Shown: piece by piece, positions 58,131-64,000 of the stretch | How the letters are laid out: each line of letters starts with the position of its first letter | Position numbering within the stretch: position 1 is the first letter of the stretch | NCBI GenBank assembly: GCA_030248215.1 | Contig: JASANG010003884.1 | Location: 1 to 64,000, forward strand | Direction of reading: 5' to 3' | Source of the DNA: Enoplolaimus lenunculus | Taxonomy: Eukaryota; Nematoda; Enoplea; Enoplida; Thoracostomopsidae | DNA length: 64,000 nucleotides | Notes under the pieces: generated by a model | What the model saw: the letters and a program-made list of their open reading frames with translations, nothing else | What the model was told of the DNA's origin: nothing | Databases searched by the model: none | Translations under genes and position numbers: made by a program

Positions 58131-59039
58131 AAAAGTTCTAACATGTTTTGAGTTTAAAGTCAACTTTGCTGGTTGCAGGTAGAATTAGTTTCACGTATCT
58201 TGAACGACTTTATCTTACAGGTTCTGCTCTCTTCTGGTTACTTGATACTCATGATTATAAGCGCATCCCACAGCATAGTCTAGGGTTCGAATCCTAGCTG
58301 GAAATTTAAGTCTTAAACACAAATAGAGCATACGTAGCACGTTTTCATGCAAAAATACATTTAACAGGTAAAAGTTTAAATTTAACTTTCACAAAACATA
58401 CTTAACAGTACGTACTCCCTACAGAATAAAACCTCGCCCTCAAATTATTTCACATCAAGTCTTTGTTCAAATATATCCTGGACAATTCGTTAGATATGTA
58501 ATGTTTAAACTATTGTTCTAAGTATTCCCTAGGCGAACCGTGTAGTTAACACACGCGATACGAAACTTTGTTTGAAAATTTGAATTTTCACTAAACTTTC
58601 CTTAATAAATTACTTGTGTCAGCGTTCGTTCAAATTCTATTGTGTTCTAATAAACAATTCTCGCGTTAAAGGTATTAACTCCGATTTTTGACAGGGTTGG
58701 TGGACACCCTAAAATATTTGTACTGGGTCCAAGAACCACTAAAGTTTGGAAAATTAGAATTTATGGAAAAGTAAAAAATGTCTGAGCTTAAACTTTACTG
58801 TATTGCAGTCGCGCAAAAACGTTCCGCCACTGATCTTTACATGGGCCAGGCTCACAAAGGTATAGGAATGTGTGGCTCGTTTTATTGTTTAGTATCACAA
58901 GCTACGAAATATGCTATAAATGAATATATATATATATATATGTATATGTATATATATAATGCAGAATGGCAAATGTAAAAACAAAGTTTGGGAATTAAAT
59001 CAATTTTAATACAAGCATTTTCACTTTTGAAATTCATAA

Positions 59040-59090
59040 AATTTCAGTTTTGTTTCGGTTAACATATAACCAATTAAAAAGTGTTTAAGA
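59040..59090 (+). promoter_or_regulatory. Leader just upstream of the PRDM1-like start codon
   Basis: AAATTTCAG at 59039-59047 could be a splice acceptor (from an upstream untranslated exon or a spliced leader), and an in-frame stop (TAA in CATATAACC) precedes the ATG at 59091. The pyrimidine tract is weak, so this could equally be plain 5' UTR. Confidence 0.25.
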
Positions 59091-59578
59091 ATGTCCCAAG
59101 CGCAATACTTTATCGCACGAGATATAAACAATGTTTCATCACAATTCGCTGTAACCCTATCGACCGCGTGTTCACTGGTTACAACAACAGCTCCTACATC
59201 GTTGCAAACGTTCCCGTTGATATCGTCGTTAATACCGCAACCATCTTTTGCGCTTGGATTACCCCCTCCTATTCAAGTGCCTCCTCTGCTGTCTTCCAGC
59301 CTCACAGAGCATTCTTTATACGACGCCAGGCCCTCGTTTGATGCTATTAATTTTCTGAGAACTCAATATTTTTATAACACAAATAAACAAGACTCCAACA
59401 AGCAATCTTCGAAGTATTTGCCGGCTATTCGCACAAATTCAGATTCAACTCAACAACAGTTCAGTTCAAATGAAGAAATTAATGGCGGAGTTGCGTTGAA
59501 TTTGTCGTCAAATGGTGCAAAATGTGGTAACAAACGCGAACAACTGAAGACAGAAAACGAAGAACATAAAGGAATTAG
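59091..59578 (+). CDS. PRDM1: PRDM1-like gene, first coding exon (residues 1-162)
   Basis: It starts at ATG 59091 (first Met after an in-frame stop) and ends at ATTAG|GTATGT in phase 2. It encodes a low-complexity, Ser/Gln/Pro-rich stretch (LSSSLTEHS, PSFALGLPPPIQVPPLL) with no counterpart in human PRDM1. ALNLS near residue 138 faintly resembles a CtBP-type PxDLS motif, which is weak. Supported by frame, donor and phase fit to exon 2 rather than by homology. Confidence 0.75.
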
Positions 59579-62500
59579 GTATGTAACGATGGGATTTTGA
59601 AATGAGAATGGTTACAAATTTTGCTATTAATATGTTTTGGCATATATTTCGTAAAATCGTTAGACAGATCTAAACCAAATAACAACGAAAGACAAGCAAT
59701 ATATTTTAGGTTCTAACATTGCCATCCCAAATTTTATACAAAATTGGTAGCATGAAAATTTCAATAAATTTAACTTTATATATGTCATAGGCTAATCTGC
59801 TATTCAAGCCAATTACTAATTGGTATGTGCCAATCTGCTATTTTATGTAATAGCAGTTTGGCCCAGGCTAAACTGCTATTGAACTTATAGACCAATCAGT
59901 TTAGATTATTTGAACAGATGCTATATCGTTAACCAATCAGCGTTCCTTTTACATCACTGTTGTTTTGCTACACCTCATAATTGCTATATGGTCTAGACCA
60001 AACTGCTCTTTGCTCAGAACAGCAGATTGGCCTAGGCAAACTGGTAAACAGCCTGAATAGCAAATTGGCCTACGGCATACATACCAACGTCAGCATCACG
60101 ATAACGCTTTTGTAACCGCACTCGGGTTTTTACTCTGGTTTCACTTGAGGCAATCTTCAAAGAAATATGTGTTGTAAATAGGAAAGAACAATTGTAAGGC
60201 TATTATAAATAGTGAATTATAGGGTGGCATTTTTCACAAACACACACTAGGGGTTAAGTTTGTGTTTACAAGCGTTGACATGCGCTGACATTTATTCAGC
60301 GATTCTCCGCACGTTGTATAGCATACATGCCTGTTTGATCAACGTTTATATGAGCTTATTCTAGCAATCACAATCTCGCTGGAACTTCTAAGCAATAACA
60401 AAACCGTCCATCGGAGTATACCCAACTACCCAAGGATACCTTTGACAGCTCCTTCGCTTGCATGCTAAGCTAAAAGAGATACAAAGCTGCTGTTGGTAGT
60501 TCCGCTCCGGTAAACTTTTGAGCCCAACAGCGCCTTGTTACCCATTACACCGAGAGTAGGACTGCAGTTTCGGCCATCCGTTGAAGCATTACTCGCCGGT
60601 TCACTATACTATCGACCCCACCAACGACCAGATTTGAGGCCGTGCAGGGCAAAGATTTTTGTCAACTTAGCATATAAGAAATTGTGCCAAATGAGTTATT
60701 TTTACAAGCGTCAAAACGAAAGAACAGTTTTGCCGAAACAGATCTGAACAAATACCGACTTATATATTTTGTAAACAGTCAAAACCAATCATCCATTCTA
60801 CTAGTCTGCCAGCTTTCTGCAATGCGTAAAAGTTAGCGAAAGCACAAAAATTTCCTTGCAAATTTTTTGTCATTGAACAATCACGTGTATTTCTTTAGAA
60901 ATTATTGTAAATAAAGTAATGCTGGAAAGTTGCCCAAAATACGTATGTGGGGCGTTCCGGCTTTAATATATAGATTGGTAGAATATAATGTAGTACACAA
61001 ATGTTATGTTTTACTTAAACCAAGAGTGGATAATCGCTATTTAACAAGAATGTGCAACTGGGCACATTCTGTGTAGAAACGAATGTACTCGGCACGCGTT
61101 GCGTTTTGGGCCAACCCTCTCCCCTTTATTTAGAGGGGGTACAACCTGTGCGAACCATGGAACTTTAAGTATACGGCATAAAACATGCTCCCGTTATAGT
61201 TTAATTTAGGGTCATTCATGTAATAGTGACCCCCTCTAAATGAGGAGGGAAGGTGGGCCAAAAATGCAACACCCGTGGTATATTTCGTACCACACAAAGT
61301 TCGGTAGTTGCACAGTCTTGTTAGAGTGATTATCCACTTTTGCTGAAACTGAACGGAGGTAATTTTGCGTTGTAAGTGGCAGAAACACGTCTAAGGCGTC
61401 AGTTTAAAGATACAAAACAATTCGATAACTGCAGGATTGAACCACTTTTATATATACCATACTTTTCCGATAGTGCAGCAGTTGAAAAGCTTTGCAAAGT
61501 TTTGAATAGTTTGCGTTTCTGTTTTAGGTTTTTTTCCGAAATTCATTAGTGCAAGAAAATTCTCTTACGTACTTTAGTTCATATGGAACAAACTGCAGAT
61601 GCCAATGTATGCAACTATTTGCTTGTAAACCACGCGGTGACTATATATTTGACTTTCTGCCGAATGTTTTGTTAAACATGTTTTTGCTATTGAGATATTT
61701 TATAATGAAATTTCTACACAACAATATTTCTTTAAATTTATACTTAATTTAGATCTGATGACCTCGTCCGTATGCCCGATACGTTTCTTGTATGAGTTCT
61801 GTTAGTTCTAACTCAGACTGAGTGATTCAAACAATTATGAGTTAAAATCAACTCGCTGGAATTTATGGTGCAGCTGTAAAAAGTTGTGTAACACAATTTT
61901 ACTGTATGCAGTATATGTGCCAATTTTCAGAGGACGAAAATTCTAAGGAACCTTGCCATTTTATACGACAAAATTATTCTGATGGGAAGTGAAGCATACG
62001 CCCACCGCCCCATCCCCCTCTGGATCGGCTAGTGGGTTTCATATTTAGGATGTCTGTTAATAAAAAATGCATACAAAATGTTTTACGTTTAGCTGCTATA
62101 TTTGTGTTTTTAGCAGTGAACTGGACATTACAAACTCAGCGAAGTCAGAACAGCTGTCCAGCAGACTGTCATTTGTAAATTCTAAGACGAAAACGGATCA
62201 ATGTGATTGGACAAAATATAGCGAAGATGATTTTGAGCGTCGTCGAGTCTACATTATGCCAGATCGGTGCGTATCCGGTAACGTCTCCGATGATCCTAAT
62301 GGCAGATCTACATCCGGTCAAGCATTGCATCGTGCTCCAGGTGCTCAGCAGAGTTTGCCGCAAAGTTTACGTCTGGCCCCATCGAACCATTTGGCGAATG
62401 TAAGTAACGTTTTTACGTCGGGTCCCATAAAGCATACACTGTAAATTTCAATGAGTCAATTAATCAACTTAGACGGAAAGTTTTAGTTATTTCAGAGTTA

Positions 62501-63463
62501 ACTCACTCTGAGTGGAGTTGACTCCGGGTAAGGTGATGAATTAACTCAGAACACGTTGAACCAACACAGAATTACGAGTTCTGACGGAGTAATTTAACTC
62601 AGTCCGGGTTAAAATCAACTCCACTAGAACTTACAGTGTATTTAATTTTTAATTTTTCGAAAACCAATGTCACAATTGATGAAAAGTTTAGAAGAATATA
62701 ACCGAAAATTTATGTAAAAAAAGCTGTCAATACAAATTTCATTGAATTCAGATAAAAACGCTACTTCTTGCGAGTAGTATTTTAGGTTCTTGGCGTCTGG
62801 AGTCGAGAATATATTCCTTGCGGCACACGATTCGGGCCACTTGTTGGCGTTCGTTTTGAGCCAGGTCAAGAACCGACTGATACAACGACGAACAAAAGCT
62901 ACTTTTGGAGGGTTAGCTGAGAATCGACGTTTTGTTTTTACGTCAAATTTTGTATTATTGAATAAATTTATAAAATTATCTACAGCTAAATTTTTATCAG
63001 TCTTAACCCTTTCTCACATGAATATTTTCTATTTCTCCTGAGACCTACTTTTATGCTAGGATTCGAACTCCGGACACTCAGCTATAGGAGCTTGACGCTC
63101 GAGCCCGTTTACACTGCAAAGACACTCAGTTGCTGCCAGTAATTTATTAAAATTGAAATACCCATCTATAAGCAGTAAGTACTCGCGGATATATAATATA
63201 CACATATGGCACTTTAGGTCGTTGATTGCTGCGTCTTCATATGTATAGAATCCCTATCTGGGCAACGGAACCTTTCATAAATATTTTATCATTTATCTCG
63301 CATGCCGTCGGGCGTTTATATATTTATTTTGCATCAGATATACAACAAGCAACACAACAACTTGCAATGTATTGTCGACTGTTCAAGTGAGCAACATAGC
63401 AACTGGATGCGATTCGTGAATCCAGCACAAACTATTGATGCGCAAAATTTGGTTGCATGCCAG
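59091..63463 (+). CDS. PRDM1: PRDM1/Blimp-1-like PR-domain gene, 5' part (gene span, runs off right edge)
   Basis: Coding exons 59091-59578, 62114-62399, 62786-62911 and 63338-63463 encode 342 residues so far. All junctions are GT-AG and phases (2, 0, 0, 0) agree. The match to human PRDM1 is colinear: WTKYSEDDFERRRVYIMPD (human WTEAEFEEKCTYIVND), SLPQSLRL (SLPRNLLF), VLGVWSREYIPCGTRFGPLV ([20 protein letters not shown]), YFWRIY (identical), SNWMRFVNPA (SNWMRYVNPA), QNLVACQ (QNLAACQ). PRDM1 is a nuclear zinc-finger repressor directing cell-fate choices in immune, germline and sensory lineages of vertebrates. Here only the N-terminus and most of the PR domain are visible. The last PR strand and the zinc fingers lie beyond the window. 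The PR domain of PRDM1 is a SET relative generally held to lack methyltransferase activity. Confidence 0.92.
59788..60072. mobile_element. MITE in PRDM1 intron 1 (TAGGCTAATCTGCTATT ends)
   Basis: TAGGCTAATCTGCTATTCA and TGAATAGCAAATTGGCCTA are inverted ends. AATAGCAG/CTGCTATT and CCAATCAG motifs repeat inside. About 285 bp. Confidence 0.7.
61025..61338. mobile_element. Long-TIR MITE in PRDM1 intron 1 (AGTGGATAATC ends)
   Basis: AGTGGATAATCGCTATTTAA, TGTGCAACTGGGCAC and GGGCCAACCCTCTCC at the left mirror GGGAAGGTGGGCC, GTAGTTGCACAGTCTTGTTA and GTGATTATCCACT at the right. The TIRs exceed 100 bp with gaps. Confidence 0.72.
61800..61875. repeat. Right-end fragment of the CACTGTAAAT MITE
   Basis: TTCTAACTCAGACTGAGTGA, then AGTTAAAATCAACTCGCTGG, then AATTTATGGTGCA matches the right 75 bp of copy A. 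The left part is missing. Confidence 0.6.
62114..62399 (+). CDS. PRDM1: PRDM1-like gene, exon 2 (residues 163-258)
   Basis: It lies between TTTTTAG and GAAT|GTAAGT. The acceptor is a tandem TAGCAG, and either site keeps the frame, giving one Ser more or less. It encodes the acidic CDWTKYSEDDFERRRVYIMP block and SLPQSLRLAPSNHLAN, both aligned with the region before the PR domain in human PRDM1. Confidence 0.9.
62437..62638. mobile_element. CACTGTAAAT MITE, copy C, in PRDM1 intron 2
   Basis: TA at 62435-62436 and 62639-62640. Ends CACTGTAAATTTCAATGAGT and CACTAGAACTTACAGTG. It makes up just over half of the 386-nt intron, beginning 38 nt after the donor. Confidence 0.8.
62786..62911 (+). CDS. 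PRDM1: PRDM1-like gene, exon 3 (residues 259-300), first half of PR domain
   Basis: A 126-nt phase 0-0 exon between GTATTTTAG and TGGAGG|GTTAGC. It encodes VLGVWSREYIPCGTRFGPLV, a variable linker (GVRFEPGQEPTDTTTNKS), and YFWR. It is embedded in longer open frames, so the exon edges rest on splice sites and family alignment. Confidence 0.93.
63003..63105 (-). mobile_element. piggyBac-like MITE with tRNA-like body, truncated copy 5, in PRDM1 intron 3
   Basis: TTAACCCTTTCTCACATGAA at the left is intact. The body runs through the B box (GAGTTCGAATCC on the minus strand) with an internal deletion, then stops at GCTCGAGCCCG without the right TIR. Confidence 0.7.
63338..63463 (+). CDS. PRDM1: PRDM1-like gene, exon 4 (residues 301-342), second part of PR domain
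   Basis: Another 126-nt phase 0-0 exon, between TTTTGCATCAG and CAG|GTAAAC. It encodes IYNKQHNNLQCIVDCSSEQ, then SNWMRFVNPA and QNLVACQ. The YFWR/IY split is at the expected place. The next exon, expected to begin like human NGMNIYFYT, lies beyond the window. Confidence 0.93.
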
Positions 63464-63470
63464 GTAAACT

Positions 63471-63611
63471 GGCCAATGTAAACAACAGGGGCGGAACAGT
63501 ATTATAAGCATACTCCTAAGCCTAAGCCAAGTAAACAATTAGTCTAAAGCTTAAGCTTACTCTAGTGCATTCCCACAGAAAAACGTTCCGCCCGTGATCT
63601 TCACATGGGCC
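63471..63611. mobile_element. Hexamer-body MITE in PRDM1 intron 4, eight bases after the donor
   Basis: GGCCAATGTAAACAACAGGG and GCGGAACAGTATTATAAGCA at the left. At the right are GTTCCGCCCGTGATCTTCAC and ATGGGCC. The body is CCTAAGCCTAAGCC-like. Confidence 0.8.
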
Positions 63612-63762
63612 GGTAAAATAATATATTAAAGTTTTGCAATTTTGTTGTTATGTCCAGAAATCTAACTATTTAACTGATTTTTATTCTATATTTTAACATA
63701 CTACTTAATAATTTAAAAATTACAACATACAACCCTTTGCTATGCAATTTGTTTTCATACTT

Positions 63763-63935
63763 GGGCCCATGTAAAAATCAGGTGCGAAACACTTTTCTGT
63801 GGGACTAGAATAGAGTAAGCTTAGGTTTAGACTAATTATTTGCCTGGCTTTACGCTTAGGCTTAGGTTTAGGCTTGGGATTAGGCTTAGGAATATGCTTA
63901 TAATACTGCTCCGCCCATGTTCTTTACATTGGCCC
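63763..63935. mobile_element. Hexamer-body MITE, full copy, downstream in PRDM1 intron 4
   Basis: GGGCCCATGTAAAAATCAGG at the left mirrors CCATGTTCTTTACATTGGCC at the right. The body is ACGCTTAGGCTTAGGTTTAG-like, a degenerate TTAGGC array. It is inverted relative to the neighbour at 63471. Confidence 0.82.
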
Positions 63936-64000
63936 ATACTTATAATGCAATTTCTGTCCATCACACTACACCCTCAAAAGTCACCTTGTGGTCGCATGAT

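Noticed and set aside
58225-58310. tRNA-like sequence with TAGGGTTCGAATCCTAG
   Set aside because: A good B box and T-arm-like hairpin, but I could not form a matching acceptor stem, D arm and anticodon arm. At most a relic.
59081-59341. Alternative 86-codon frame overlapping PRDM1 exon 1
   Set aside because: It ends early, while the chosen frame continues to a donor whose phase joins exon 2 exactly.
62642-62869. Minus-strand open frame over PRDM1 exon 3
   Set aside because: Shadow of the PR-domain exon on the opposite strand.
1-64000. Search for CRISPR arrays, bacterial operons or LTR-type elements
   Set aside because: Introns and MITEs mark this as animal nuclear DNA. Tandem arrays lack spacer structure, and no paired long terminal direct repeats or retroviral domains were seen.

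Overview
This is eukaryotic, animal-type nuclear DNA: AT-rich, with short exons and canonical GT-AG introns in a dense bed of short inverted-repeat transposons. Two host genes are supported by homology and by splice phases that join without a break. Which animal it is cannot be fixed from sequence alone. The gene families (TLCD1/2 and PRDM1/Blimp-1) point to a bilaterian or close relative. A tunicate-like invertebrate is possible but is only a guess.

Gene 1 (minus strand, 29424 down to 10427) is a six-exon TLC-domain membrane protein of the TLCD1/TLCD2 (calfacilitin/FLD-1) family. It encodes 544 residues, about twice the length of human TLCD1, because of a polar Asn/Ser/Thr-rich tail. Its introns run from 0.25 to 11.6 kb, and the largest (13233-24839) is packed with MITEs. 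Gene 2 (plus strand, from 59091 off the right edge) is the 5' part of a PRDM1/Blimp-1-like gene: four exons encoding 342 residues, covering the N-terminal region and most of the PR domain. The zinc fingers lie outside the window. A partial SGNH/GDSL-hydrolase-like reading frame enters from the left edge (2-511). The two main genes are head to head with about 30 kb between them, in which I recognise no coding gene.

Most of the rest is repeats. Recurring families are: (a) a TTAA-flanked, piggyBac-like MITE with a tRNA-like Pol III A/B-box body; (b) two hAT-like MITE families ending in CAGGGT(G/A) and rich in CCGGT or CCTCCGG motifs, several with perfect 8-bp target duplications; (c) a MITE whose body is a degenerate TTAGGC-type tract between GGCCAATGTAAA-type inverted ends; (d) TA-flanked CACTGTAAAT MITEs; (e) TGGCTGGGTTTC / TTAAGT-rich MITEs; (f) long foldback elements of about 550 bp; (g) three large elements combining a GGAC-type microsatellite with tandem monomers of about 155-177 bp, reminiscent of pearl/Helentron-associated elements; (h) a perfect 5 x 154 bp tandem array, a 69-70 bp tandem array and a 347-bp palindrome. 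I saw no rRNA, no intact tRNA, no CRISPR, and no recognisable retroviral or LTR element.

Region by region: 0-0.5 kb SGNH-like frame; 0.5-10.4 kb MITEs and foldbacks; 10.4-29.4 kb TLCD gene with repeat-filled introns; 29.4-59 kb repeat-rich intergenic DNA (tandem arrays at 31.9, 34.7, 41.4 and 47.2 kb, palindrome at 51.4 kb); 59-64 kb PRDM1-like gene with MITEs in every visible intron.
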